A stretch of 64,000 bases of DNA from Cellulomonas sp. NS3 (GCF_024757985.1 NZ_CP103289.1:3472001-3536000), one strand, 5' to 3'. Shown: positions 24,774 to 32,670, counted from the stretch's first letter. The notes: generated from the letters alone by a model not told the origin. Made by a program: numbers and translations.

Positions 24774-25259
24774 GTGACCGAGACGTCGCAGCCCACGTGG
24801 CTGACGCAGGAGGCGCACGACCGGCTCAAGACCGAGCTCGCACGCCTCGAGGGTGAGGGTCGTGCCGAGATCACCGCGCGCATCGCCGCCGCACGCGACG
24901 AGGGCGACCTCAAGGAGAACGGCGGCTACCACGCCGCGCGCGAGGAGCAGGCGAAGCAGGAGGCGCGCATCCGCGAGCTCAAGCAGAAGCTGCGGAACGT
25001 GCAGATCGGCACGCCGCCGGACGACGGCGTCGTCGAGCCGGGCATGGTCGTGACCGCGCTCGTCGCCGGCGACGAGATGGTGTTCCTGCTGGGCTCGCGC
25101 GAGATCGCCGGCTCCGCGGACATCGAGGTCTTCTCCCCGACGTCCCCGCTGGGCGCCGCGATCAACGGGCGCGCGGTGGGCGACACGGTCGCCTACGAGG
25201 CTCCGAACGGTCGCGAGATCGCGGTCGAGATCAAGGCCGCGCACCCCTTCGCGGGCTGA
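24774..25259 (+). CDS. greA: Transcription elongation factor GreA
   Basis: Binds RNA polymerase, enters the secondary channel and stimulates cleavage of backtracked RNA. 161 residues from GTG 24774, with GGAAGGAG six bases upstream. The N-terminal coiled coil (~1-78) contains WLTQEAHDRLKTELARLEG and the acidic tip DEGDLKENGGYHAAREEQ, where the Asp/Glu pair that positions the second magnesium is expected. The C-terminal FKBP-like domain ends with the GREIAVEIK signature strand. Followed by a strong bidirectional hairpin shared with the convergent ilvA operon. Confidence 0.96.
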   Translation: MTETSQPTWLTQEAHDRLKTELARLEGEGRAEITARIAAARDEGDLKENGGYHAAREEQAKQEARIRELKQKLRNVQIGTPPDDGVVEPGMVVTALVAGDEMVFLLGSREIAGSADIEVFSPTSPLGAAINGRAVGDTVAYEAPNGREIAVEIKAAHPFAG

Positions 25260-25320
25260 CGCACGGCAGCCGGCTCACGGGCCGCGCAGCACCCGGGACG
25301 ACGCCGTCCCACCACGCACG

Positions 25321-25358
25321 GGCGAGGCCCCGCGGACCCACGTCCGCGGTGCCTCGCC
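25321..25358. terminator. Bidirectional hairpin between greA and ilvA
   Basis: GGCGAGGC (25321-25328) pairs with GCCTCGCC (25351-25358), and CCGCGGAC (25330-25337) with GTCCGCGG (25342-25349). The one mismatch is C29/T50, and the loop is 4 bases. It lies between two convergent stops. Confidence 0.75.
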
Positions 25359-25366
25359 CGTCGGCG

Positions 25367-26593
25367 TCAGTGGTCCGCGAGCCGGAAGCCGCGGGCCCGC
25401 AGGTGCGCGAGCACCTCGCCGCAGTGCTCGGGCCCCTTGGTCTCGACCTGCACCTCGATCTCGACCTCGTCGATCGCGAGGTCCACGGACGTGCGCACGT
25501 GGCTCACGTGCACCACGTTCCCGCCCGTGGCGGCGAGCTCGGAGAGGAGGCCCGCGAGGGTCCCGGGCGAGTCGTCGATCCGCACGCGCAGCTGCAGGTA
25601 CCGCCCCGCGGACGCGAGGCCGTGCCGCACGACGCGCAGCAGGACGAGCGGGTCGATGTTGCCGCCCGAGAGGATCGCGACGACCGGCCCCTCGAACGCG
25701 CCCGGCGCGGCCATGACCGCCGCGACACCGGCCGCACCGGACGGCTCGACGAGGAGCTTCGCGCGCTCGGCGACGAGCAGCAGCGCGCGTGAGAGGTCCT
25801 CCTCCGTCACGGTCCGGATCTCGCAGCCGTGCTCGCGGAGCACGTCGAACGGCACCCGGCCGGGGGTGCCGACCGCGATGCCGTCGGCCATCGTGCGCAG
25901 GTCCGTCATCGGCACCGGGTGCCCGGCGGCGAGCGACGCGGGGTACGCGGCGGCGCGAGCCGCCTGCACGCCGACGACCCGCACGTCGGGGCGCGCGGCG
26001 GCGACGGCCGCGACCACGCCGGCGGCCAGGCCGCCGCCTCCGACGGAGACGACGATCGTGCGGACGTCGGGCACCTGCTCGAGGATCTCGAGCGCCACAG
26101 TGCCCTGGCCGGCGACGACGTCCTCGTGGTCGAACGGGTGGATGAGCACGCGACCCGTGCGGGTGCACTCCTCGCGGGCGGCGACGAGCGCGTCGTCGAC
26201 CGACGTCCCGGCGAGCACCACCCGGGCGCCGTACTCACGCGTCGCGGCGACCTTGGGCAGCGCGGCGTCGGCGGGCATGAAGACGAGCGCGTCGATCCCG
26301 AGCAGGCGCGCCGCGAGCGCGACGCCCTGCGCGTGGTTGCCCGCGCTCGCCGCGACGACGCCGCGCGCCCGTTCCTCCGCGGACAGCCGCGCCATCCGCA
26401 CGTACGCGCCGCGGACCTTGAACGAGCCCGCGCGCTGCAGGTTCTCGCACTTGAGCCACACGTCGGTGCCCGCGACGCGGCTCAGCGCACGGCTGTAGTC
26501 GACGGGCGTGCGGGTCGCGACGCCCTCGAGCAGCGCGGCGGCGGACCGGACGTCCTCGAGGCCGACCCCGCCCACGACGTCGAGAGCGCTCAT
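25367..26593 (-). CDS. ilvA: Threonine ammonia-lyase (threonine dehydratase) with ACT domain
   Basis: PLP enzyme converting L-threonine to 2-oxobutyrate and ammonia, the entry to isoleucine. 408 residues: catalytic fold-type II domain (~1-320) with the Schiff-base Lys59 in AGSFKVRGAY, SAGNHAQGVA, the phosphate-binding glycine loop VGGGGLAAG and LSGGNID. A short C-terminal ACT domain follows (~330-408, LQLRVRIDDSPGTLAGLLSEL). This single-ACT, ~400-residue form resembles the catabolic/TdcB-like plus ACT group rather than the ~510-residue E. coli IlvA, so feedback control may differ. Its ATG overlaps the stop of the AI-2E-family transporter (26590-26593), making it the third gene of metB - transporter - ilvA. 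Confidence 0.93.
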   Translation of the reverse strand: MSALDVVGGVGLEDVRSAAALLEGVATRTPVDYSRALSRVAGTDVWLKCENLQRAGSFKVRGAYVRMARLSAEERARGVVAASAGNHAQGVALAARLLGIDALVFMPADAALPKVAATREYGARVVLAGTSVDDALVAAREECTRTGRVLIHPFDHEDVVAGQGTVALEILEQVPDVRTIVVSVGGGGLAAGVVAAVAAARPDVRVVGVQAARAAAYPASLAAGHPVPMTDLRTMADGIAVGTPGRVPFDVLREHGCEIRTVTEEDLSRALLLVAERAKLLVEPSGAAGVAAVMAAPGAFEGPVVAILSGGNIDPLVLLRVVRHGLASAGRYLQLRVRIDDSPGTLAGLLSELAATGGNVVHVSHVRTSVDLAIDEVEIEVQVETKGPEHCGEVLAHLRARGFRLADH

Positions 26594-27879
26594 GCCTCAC
26601 CGGTCAGGCGGCTCGTCCCCGGGCCGCTGCGGTCGACCTCGCTGGGCGCGACGACCGCCGCCGAGTCGGCCTCGTCCGGCTCCTCGGGTGCGGTCGGTTC
26701 ACCGCGGACGATGGCGTGGTCGTCGTCACCGAGCCCGGGGAACTTGTCGTGCCCGTGCAGGTACAGGACCACGGTGTTGATGACCGCGACGATCGGGACG
26801 GCGAACAGCGCGCCGACGATGCCGGCGGCGAGCGACCCCGCGGCCACCGCGAGCAGGACGGCGACGGGGTGCAGCGAGACCGCGTGGCCCATGAGCAGCG
26901 GCTGGAGGACGTGCCCCTCGATCTGCTGCACGAGCAGCACGACGCCGACCATGATCAGCGCGACGACCGGGCCGTGCGCGACGAGCGCCACGAGGACCGC
27001 GACCGAGCCGCTCACGAGCGCGCCGACGATCGGGATGAACGAGCCGAGGAAGACCAGCGTGGCGAGCGGCAGCGCGAGCGGGACCTGGAGGATCAGGGCG
27101 CCGAGGCCGATGCCGGTCGCGTCGACGAGGGCGACCAGGATCTGCGTGCGCGTGTAGCCGCCGAGGGTCACGACCCCGCGCCGCCCGGCCTGGTGGATGC
27201 GGTCGCGCGAGCCGACGGGCATGAGCCCGACGAACCACGCCCACACCTGCCGGCCGTCGAGCAGGAAGAAGAACGTGCAGAACAGCGTGATGAGCGCGCC
27301 CGCGACGACGTGGCCCAGCGTCGTGCCGACCGACAGGGCCCCCGAGACCAGGGACGAGGCGTTGTCGCTGACCTGGGCCTGCGCCTGGTCGATGTACTCG
27401 TCGATCTGGTCGGTGCTCAGGTCGAGCGGACCCGCCGACAGCCACCGGGCGAGCTCACGGAAGCCCTCCTGCGCCTGGTCGCTGAGCTCCGCGAAGCCGT
27501 TGACGATCGAGCGCCCCGCGAGCGTCAGCAGGCCGGAGACGAGCGCGAGCAGCCCGAGGACCGCGGTCCCGGACGCCAGCCCGCGGGAGAAGCGCGCCCG
27601 GCGCTGCAGGAACCGCACGAACGGCGCGAGCAGCACGGTCAGCAGCACCGCGATCGCGACCGAGACGACGAGCACCTTGAAGTACCCGATGACCCAGAGC
27701 AGCAGCGCGAGCGCGGCCGCGATCAGGATGATCCGCCACGACCACGCCGCGGCGGCCTGGACGGACGGCGGGACGGCCGAGCGCACGTCGGGCTGCGAGG
27801 GGCGCGGGTGCGGGTGCGTGGCGCCCGTGCCGGGTTCCTTCGCGGTCGACACGGGGACGGCGGGGCGGGTCGTGGTCAT
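26590..27879 (-). CDS. AI-2E family transporter (PerM-like)
   Basis: 429-residue membrane protein of the AI-2E/PerM family with about eight transmembrane segments. A Pro-rich cytoplasmic N-terminus (~45 residues) precedes WRIILIAAALALLLWVIGYF. The long segment ELSDQAQEGFRELARWL to SLVSGALS is the family's central extracytoplasmic region, and FLGSFIPIVGALVSG with QQIEGHVLQPLLMG form the conserved C-terminal bundle. Members export diverse small molecules or ions (TqsA for autoinducer-2, halophile Na+/H+ antiporters); substrate here unknown. It is embedded between metB and ilvA with 4-base overlaps on both sides. A substrate connected to the methionine/threonine branch is therefore a reasonable guess only. 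The acidic C-terminal tail is low complexity. Confidence 0.88.
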   Translation of the reverse strand: MTTTRPAVPVSTAKEPGTGATHPHPRPSQPDVRSAVPPSVQAAAAWSWRIILIAAALALLLWVIGYFKVLVVSVAIAVLLTVLLAPFVRFLQRRARFSRGLASGTAVLGLLALVSGLLTLAGRSIVNGFAELSDQAQEGFRELARWLSAGPLDLSTDQIDEYIDQAQAQVSDNASSLVSGALSVGTTLGHVVAGALITLFCTFFFLLDGRQVWAWFVGLMPVGSRDRIHQAGRRGVVTLGGYTRTQILVALVDATGIGLGALILQVPLALPLATLVFLGSFIPIVGALVSGSVAVLVALVAHGPVVALIMVGVVLLVQQIEGHVLQPLLMGHAVSLHPVAVLLAVAAGSLAAGIVGALFAVPIVAVINTVVLYLHGHDKFPGLGDDDHAIVRGEPTAPEEPDEADSAAVVAPSEVDRSGPGTSRLTGEA

Positions 27880-29102
27880 CGCAGCGCCCTCTCGAGGTCG
27901 GCGAGCAGGTCGGCGACGTCCTCGATGCCGACCGAGAGACGGACGAGGTCGTCCGGGACCTCGAGCACGGTCCCGAGCACCGAGCCGTGCGTCATCTTCC
28001 CGGGGTGCTCGATGAGCGACTCGACGCCGCCGAGCGACTCCGCGAGCGTGAACACGCGCGTGCGGCCGCACACGTCGAGCGCGGACTGCTCGCTGCCCGT
28101 GCGGAACGCGACCATGCCGCCGAACCCGCTCATCTGGCGTGCGGCGACCTCGTGGTCGGGGTGGCTCGTGAGGCCGGGGTAGATCACCTGCGTGACCCGG
28201 GGGTGCGTCGTGAGGAACTCGGCGATCGCCACGGCGTTGGCCTGGTGGCGGTCCATGCGCACCGCGAGGGTCCGCAGGCCGCGCAGCGTGAGCCACGAGT
28301 CGAACGGGCCGGCGACGGCGCCCGACGCGTTCTGGTGGAAGCCCACCGCGTCCGCGAGCGCGGTCGTCCCGGTGGTCCCGACGAGCCCGACGGGCAGCTG
28401 CGCGCCGTCCGCGACGACGACCGCGCCCCCGACGACGTCGCTGTGCCCGCCGATGTACTTCGTGGTCGAGTGCACGACCGCGTCGGCGCCGAGCGCGAGC
28501 GGCTGCTGCAGGTAGGGGGTCGCGAACGTGTTGTCGACGACGAGCAGCGCACCCGCGGACCGGGCGTGCGCCGCGAGCGCCGCGATGTCGGCGATCCCGA
28601 GCAGCGGGTTCGTGGGCGTCTCGGCCCAGACGACCTTGGTGCGCCCGGGCTGGATCGCCGCGAGCACCGCGTCCGGGTCGCTGAGGTTCACCGGCGTGTG
28701 CTCGACGCCCCACGGGCCGAGGACGCGCGCGAACAGGCGGTACGTGCCGCCGTACGCGTCGTCGGGCACCACGACGTGGTCACCGGGACGCAGGACCGCA
28801 CGCAGCAGGGTGTCCTCCGCCGCGAGGCCCGACGCGAACGCGAAGCCGGCCGCGCCGCCCTCGGCCGCCCGCAGGGCCTCCTCGAGCGCCGCACGCGTCG
28901 GGTTGCCCGAGCGCGAGTACTCGTAGCCGCCGCGCAGCCCGCCGACGCCGTCCTGCTTGTAGGTGGACACCTGGTAGATCGGCGGGACGACGGCACCGGT
29001 GGCGGCGTCGGGGTCCTGGCCAGCGTGGATGGCCCTCGTCGCGAACCCGGCGGTGGCCCAGTCGTGGTCGAGGTCGGAGGTGGGGAACGGGTCGGTCGTC
29101 AC
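27876..29102 (-). CDS. metB: Cystathionine gamma-synthase/lyase-type PLP enzyme
   Basis: Cys/Met metabolism PLP enzyme of 408 residues (family normally 380-410). The PLP Lys215 is in HSTTKYIGGHSD. Substrate-channel and cofactor motifs include YSRSGNPTRAALE, FASGLAAEDTLL, DDAYGGTYRLF, AETPTNPLLGIADI and the C-terminal LAESLGGVESLIEHP. Actinobacterial MetB proteins make cystathionine from O-acetyl/O-succinyl-homoserine and Cys, but the family also includes gamma-lyases, and sequence alone does not separate them cleanly. GTG start with only a weak purine stretch upstream. First gene of metB - AI-2E transporter - ilvA (ATGA overlap 27876-27879), and divergent from msrA. A cystathionine beta-synthase gene lies 6.5 kb away, so the transsulfuration chain may be reversible here. 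Confidence 0.9.
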   Translation of the reverse strand: MTTDPFPTSDLDHDWATAGFATRAIHAGQDPDAATGAVVPPIYQVSTYKQDGVGGLRGGYEYSRSGNPTRAALEEALRAAEGGAAGFAFASGLAAEDTLLRAVLRPGDHVVVPDDAYGGTYRLFARVLGPWGVEHTPVNLSDPDAVLAAIQPGRTKVVWAETPTNPLLGIADIAALAAHARSAGALLVVDNTFATPYLQQPLALGADAVVHSTTKYIGGHSDVVGGAVVVADGAQLPVGLVGTTGTTALADAVGFHQNASGAVAGPFDSWLTLRGLRTLAVRMDRHQANAVAIAEFLTTHPRVTQVIYPGLTSHPDHEVAARQMSGFGGMVAFRTGSEQSALDVCGRTRVFTLAESLGGVESLIEHPGKMTHGSVLGTVLEVPDDLVRLSVGIEDVADLLADLERALR

Positions 29103-29307
29103 GGTCTCAGGCTAGGCCGTGCACCGGGTCCGCACGCGGTGGACGCGCTCCGGGGCGACGCGCGCGGGACGGGGCGACGGACGGTGCGCGGGGCGGGACG
29201 CGGGGCGGGAACAGACGCACCCCGCCGGACCGTTGTGCCTGGCGACGCACGGTGCACCCGCACCCAGCAGGCGCCGGCGCGTCGACCCGACGAGAGGTGG
29301 ACCCCCT

Positions 29308-29976
29308 GTGAGCTGGCTGTTCGGATCGGCCCTCAAGTCCCAGATGGTGACGCCGGAGCGTGCGCTGCCCGGCCGCGACGACTACCCCTACTCCGTCCCC
29401 GCGACGCACGCGGTGCTCGGCACCCCGCTGCGCGGCCCGTGGCCCGAGGGCACGCAGGTGATCTACCTCGCGCTCGGCTGCTTTTGGGGAGCCGAGAAGG
29501 AGATGTGGAACCTGCCCGGCGTCGTGACGACCGCCGCGGGCTACCAGGGCGGCATCACGCCGTTCCCGACGTACGAGGAGACGTGCACCGGCCTGACCGG
29601 GCACACCGAGACCGTCCTCGTCGCGTACGACCCCGCGGTGCTGCCCACCACGGAGCTGCTGCGCACGTTCTGGACGCTGCACGACCCGACCCAGGGCTAC
29701 CGCCAGGGCAACGACGTCGGCACCCAGTACCGCTCGGCGGTCTTCACGACGACCCCGGAGCAGGCGGAGGCCGCGGCGACGACCCGCGCGCTGTACGAGC
29801 CGGAGCTGCGGCGCAACGGCTACGGCGAGATCACCACGGAGGTCCGCCCGGTCGACGGCGAGGGCGGCGCCGGGACGTTCTACTACGCCGAGGACTACCA
29901 CCAGCAGTACCTGCACAAGGTGCCGAACGGGTACTGCCCGGTGCACTCGACCGGGGTCGCGTGCCCGGTCCCGTGA
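29308..29976 (+). CDS. msrA: Peptide-methionine (S)-S-oxide reductase
   Basis: Repairs methionine S-sulfoxide in proteins and free form; cytoplasmic, 222 residues. GTG 29308 is chosen for the GAGAGGTGG eight bases upstream; a longer frame back to 29119 is Arg/Gly-rich leader. The catalytic Cys58 is in GCFWGAEKEMW, with TAAGYQGG, HTETVLV, HDPTQGYRQGNDVGTQYRS and YHQQYLHK all conserved. C-terminal Cys residues (NGYCPVHSTGVAC) supply the resolving thiols for thioredoxin- or mycoredoxin-based recycling. The ~45-residue N-terminal extension before the catalytic motif is common in actinobacterial MsrA. A clean hairpin follows at 29995. Divergent from metB. Confidence 0.95.
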   Translation: MSWLFGSALKSQMVTPERALPGRDDYPYSVPATHAVLGTPLRGPWPEGTQVIYLALGCFWGAEKEMWNLPGVVTTAAGYQGGITPFPTYEETCTGLTGHTETVLVAYDPAVLPTTELLRTFWTLHDPTQGYRQGNDVGTQYRSAVFTTTPEQAEAAATTRALYEPELRRNGYGEITTEVRPVDGEGGAGTFYYAEDYHQQYLHKVPNGYCPVHSTGVACPVP

Positions 29977-29994
29977 CGACGGCCTGAGCCGGCG

Positions 29995-30030
29995 ACGACG
30001 GCCCGGTCCCCCCGAGGGCCGGGCCGTCGT
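29995..30030 (+). terminator. Hairpin downstream of msrA
   Basis: Perfect 12-bp stem (29995-30006 with 30019-30030; ACGACGGCCCGG arm) closing a 12-base loop that itself can pair CCC with GGG. Nineteen bases past the msrA stop; no T-tract. Confidence 0.7.
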
Positions 30031-30049
30031 GCGTCCGGGCGGCGGGTGC

Positions 30050-30084
30050 GGGCTCCGGGCTCCGGGCTCCGGGCTCCGGGCTCA
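30050..30084 (+). repeat. Heptanucleotide tandem repeat (GGGCTCC x4 plus partial)
   Basis: Four perfect copies of GGGCTCC from 30050 to 30077 and a fifth ending in A instead of C at 30084. The last unit contains the reverse complement of the YchJ-like gene's stop codon, so the array begins at that stop and runs downstream of the gene. Confidence 0.85.
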
Positions 30085-30459
30085 GCCCAGCGCGTCGAGG
30101 TACACCCAGGCGCCGCGGTCGCGCACGAACCGGCTGACCTCGTGCAGCGACCCGGCGCCGTCGACCGAGCGGTAGAACGCCCGGAACTCGACGGTCCCGT
30201 GCGTGTCGCCGGGCCCCCCGCCGGTCGACCCGAGCACGTCGAGCCGGTACCAGCGCGTGCCGTCGTCGAGGTCGAGCGTGGGCGGGCGCCCGCTCGCGTG
30301 CCAGGTCCGGCGCACGTACTCCGCGTCGCGCACCGCGTAGGCGCTGTACCGCGAGCGCATGAGCTGCTCGGCGGTCGACGCGGCCCGCTCGCCGCGGTGC
30401 AGCGGACCGCAGCACTCGTCGTACGTCAGGCCGCTCAGGCACGGGCAGCGGGTCGGCAC
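30082..30459 (-). CDS. YchJ-like SEC-C / UPF0225 protein
   Basis: 125-residue protein with an N-terminal SEC-C-type zinc motif, CPCLSGLTYDECCGPLH, which has the C-x-C-x(8)-CC spacing expected for zinc. It is followed by a YchJ middle domain: AEQLMRSRYSAYAV, YVRRTWHAS, and a C-terminal VEFRAFYR ... LHEVSRFVRDRGAWVYLD. This is the UPF0225 family; the molecular role is unknown. I place the start at GTG 30459, directly before the Cys motif, which suits the family. It lies five bases past the end of the Rdx-like gene, so the two are probably co-transcribed. The stop codon falls in a heptanucleotide repeat. Confidence 0.85.
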   Translation of the reverse strand: MPTRCPCLSGLTYDECCGPLHRGERAASTAEQLMRSRYSAYAVRDAEYVRRTWHASGRPPTLDLDDGTRWYRLDVLGSTGGGPGDTHGTVEFRAFYRSVDGAGSLHEVSRFVRDRGAWVYLDALG

Positions 30460-30463
30460 GGGC

Positions 30464-30874
30464 TCAGCCCCCGTCGGCGGCGAGCGCGTCGTCGGCGGGC
30501 AGGTCGTCGGCGGGCAGGTCGTCCGCCGGCTCGTCGTCGTCCGCGGCTCCGTCCTGCGGCGCGGCGTCGGGCGCCGCGGCCGCGGCCCTGGCGTCCGAGT
30601 GCCCGAGCGGCTTGTCGGGGGCGACGCGGTCGCGCACGAGCTGCTTGAGCACCGTGATCTCGGGGAAGCCGCGGCGCTCGGACCGGTCCCAGAGCATCTC
30701 CCCGTCGACCTCGACCGTGAACACCCCGCCCGTCGCGGGCCGCAGCGCGACCTCGCCGAGCTCGCGGTGGAACGTCGTGAGCAGCTCCTGCGCGAACCAC
30801 GCGGCACGCAGCAGCCACCGGCACTGCGTGCAGTAGGTGATCGTCACGCGCGGGAGGGCGGCGTCCGTGCTCAT
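30464..30874 (-). CDS. Rdx family selenoprotein W/T/H-like protein with acidic repeat tail
   Basis: 136 residues. The first ~85 form a thioredoxin-like Rdx (SelW/SelT/SelH) domain: VTITYCTQCRWLLRAAWFAQELL with a CxxC at Cys15 and Cys18 (both Cys, no selenocysteine), GGVFTVEVDGEMLWDRSERRGFPEI and LKQLVRDRV. The remaining ~45 residues are Asp/Ala/Pro-rich with a repeated ADDLP unit, encoded by a short direct DNA repeat near 30494. Family members are small cytoplasmic redox proteins of uncertain function. ATG 30874 lies only 36 bases from the divergent alditol oxidase start, so the two share one very short promoter region. Confidence 0.85.
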   Translation of the reverse strand: MSTDAALPRVTITYCTQCRWLLRAAWFAQELLTTFHRELGEVALRPATGGVFTVEVDGEMLWDRSERRGFPEITVLKQLVRDRVAPDKPLGHSDARAAAAAPDAAPQDGAADDDEPADDLPADDLPADDALAADGG

Positions 30875-30910
30875 GGCGCCAGTCTCGCGCACGCTTGCGA
30901 TGATCGGGGC

Positions 30911-32194
30911 ATGGCGACGACGGAGACCCTGCGGAACTGGTCCGGCAACTACACGTTCCAGGCGGCCGAGGTGCACCGGCCGGAGACGGTCGAGCAGGTG
31001 CAGGAGGTGGTGGCGGCGGCGCGCGGCGGCGAGGCCGGCCGGGTGCGGGCCATCGGCACACGGCACTGCTTCCAGGACCTCGCCGACACGACCGGCGGGC
31101 TCGTGTCGCTCGAGCGGCTCGAGCCGACGATCGAGCTCGACGAGGCGGCACGGACGGTGACGGTCTCGGGCGGGACGCGGTACGGGACGCTCGCCGAGCA
31201 CCTGCACGCGCGGGGCTGGGCGCTGCACAACCTGGCCTCGCTCCCCCACATCTCGGTCGCGGGCGCGGTCGCGACGGCGACCCACGGCTCGGGCGACACG
31301 TCGGCGAACCTCGCGACGGCGGTCGTCGGGCTCGAGCTCGTCGGCGCCGACGGGGAGCTGCGGACCCTGACCAGGGCGGACGCCGACTTCCCGGGTGCGG
31401 TCGTGTCGCTCGGGGCGCTCGGCGTCGTCGTGCGGCTCACGCTCGAGGTGGAGCCCACCTACGACGTCGCGCAGGAGGTGCACACCGGGCTGCCGTGGGA
31501 CGCCGCGCTCGCGAACCTCGACGCGGTCACGTCGTCGGCGGACAGCGTGAGCCTGTTCGTGGACTGGACCGGGGACGCCGTGCAGCAGGTGTGGCGCAAG
31601 AGCCGCGTGGTCCCGGGCGAGCGGCACGAGCTGCGCACGGAGCTGTTCGGGGCGGCGCCCTCGCCGGTCAAGCTGCACCCGCTGCCCGGGATCGACCCGG
31701 TCAACTGCACCGACCAGCTCGGCGTCCCGGGCCCGTGGCACGACCGGCTGCCGCACTTCCGGCTCCGGTACACCCCGAGCAACGGCGACGAGCTGCAGTC
31801 GGAGTATCTCGTGCCGCGTGAGCACGCCGTCGGCGCGATCGGGGCGCTGCGCGGGCTGAGCGACCGCATCGCCCCGCTGCTGCAGGTCTCCGAGATCCGC
31901 ACGATCGGCGCGGACGACCTGTGGCTGTCGACCGCGCACGGCGGGCCGCGCATCGGCCTGCACTTCACGTGGCTCCAGCGGCAGGCCGAGGTCGAGGCGC
32001 TGCTGCCGGCGATCGAGGAGGCGCTCGCGCCGTTCGAGGCGCGGCCGCACTGGGGCAAGATCTTCGCCGACACCGGCCGTGACCTCGCGCGCCTCTACCC
32101 GCGGATGGACCACTTCCGGGCGCTCGTCGCGCGCAGCGACCCGGGCGGGGTGTTCCGCGGGCCGTTCCTCGAGCGGCACGTCCTGCTCGGCTGA
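30911..32194 (+). CDS. FAD-linked alditol oxidase (xylitol/sorbitol oxidase-like)
   Basis: Vanillyl-alcohol-oxidase-type flavoprotein of 427 residues that oxidises polyols such as xylitol or sorbitol to aldoses with formation of hydrogen peroxide. N-terminal FAD-binding domain: RNWSGNYTF, then GTRHCFQDLADTTGGLVSL, where the His precedes Cys in the position at which Streptomyces AldO and xylitol oxidase carry the covalently flavinylated His. ASLPHISVAGAVATATHGSG follows. The C-terminal D-arabinono-lactone-oxidase-like domain ends KIFADTGRDLARLYPRMDHFRAL, the usual tail. GATGAT at -12 to -7 relative to the ATG may be a -10 box for a leaderless transcript. The 18-bp hairpin downstream ends it. 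It fits a pentose/polyol-using organism. Confidence 0.88.
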   Translation: MATTETLRNWSGNYTFQAAEVHRPETVEQVQEVVAAARGGEAGRVRAIGTRHCFQDLADTTGGLVSLERLEPTIELDEAARTVTVSGGTRYGTLAEHLHARGWALHNLASLPHISVAGAVATATHGSGDTSANLATAVVGLELVGADGELRTLTRADADFPGAVVSLGALGVVVRLTLEVEPTYDVAQEVHTGLPWDAALANLDAVTSSADSVSLFVDWTGDAVQQVWRKSRVVPGERHELRTELFGAAPSPVKLHPLPGIDPVNCTDQLGVPGPWHDRLPHFRLRYTPSNGDELQSEYLVPREHAVGAIGALRGLSDRIAPLLQVSEIRTIGADDLWLSTAHGGPRIGLHFTWLQRQAEVEALLPAIEEALAPFEARPHWGKIFADTGRDLARLYPRMDHFRALVARSDPGGVFRGPFLERHVLLG

Positions 32195-32216
32195 GCCTGC
32201 GACCCGCCGGGCGCAC

Positions 32217-32254
32217 GAGAGGGGCCGCGACACCGAGGTGTCGCGGCCCCTCTC
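32217..32254. terminator. Eighteen-bp perfect hairpin between alditol oxidase and FKBP genes
   Basis: GAGAGGGGCCGCGACACC (32217-32234) is followed after GA by its exact reverse complement (32237-32254). Convergent genes end at 32194 and 32266, so the hairpin can serve both. It is among the strongest structures in the window. Confidence 0.8.
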
Positions 32255-32265
32255 TCGGACGGGTG

Positions 32266-32670
32266 TCAGTTGACGCCGACGACGTCCACAACGAAGACGA
32301 GCGTGTCGCCGCCCTTGATGCCGGCCTGCGGCACGCCGCGGTCGCCGTAACCCTGGTGCGGCGGGATCGAGAGCAGCACGCGCGAGCCGATCTGCTGCCC
32401 GACGAGCCCCTCGTCCCACCCGGCGATGACGGCGCCGACGCCGATCGGGAAGTTGATCGACGAGCCCCGGTCGTACGAGTTGTCGAACACGTGCCCGTTC
32501 CACGTCTGGCCGAGGTAGTGCACGACGAGGTCGTCGCCCGCCTCGACGAGAGCGCCGTCGCCACGGCTGAGCACCTGGACCTCGAGCTCGGCGGGTGCCG
32601 GGCCCTCGGGGAACGTCAGCGTGGGCTTCTCGCCGAACGAGCCCGAGGCCTGGGGCAGCTGTGCGGTCAT
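32266..32670 (-). CDS. FKBP-type peptidyl-prolyl cis-trans isomerase
   Basis: 134 residues, cytoplasmic (no signal peptide). ATG 32670 has GAGGAG nine bases upstream. The single FKBP domain occupies the C-terminal ~105 residues: LVVHYLGQTWNGHVFDNSYDRG, FPIGVGAVIAGWDEGLVGQQIGSRVLLSIPPHQGYGDRG and a terminal TLVFVVDVVGVN. The active-site aromatic and Asp positions (Tyr, Phe, Asp, Trp) are present. It assists prolyl isomerisation in protein folding; a specific client is unknown. The preceding 226-base gap to the divergent membrane-protein gene carries no further gene. Confidence 0.93.
   Translation of the reverse strand: MTAQLPQASGSFGEKPTLTFPEGPAPAELEVQVLSRGDGALVEAGDDLVVHYLGQTWNGHVFDNSYDRGSSINFPIGVGAVIAGWDEGLVGQQIGSRVLLSIPPHQGYGDRGVPQAGIKGGDTLVFVVDVVGVN

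Noticed and set aside
24596-24856. Small open frame of 86 codons in the greA leader running into greA
   Set aside because: It overlaps greA out of frame, has no ribosome site and shows no protein-like pattern.
29103-29307. A SAM or other sulfur riboswitch upstream of metB or msrA
   Set aside because: The 205-base divergent gap shows no conserved riboswitch core that I could recognise.
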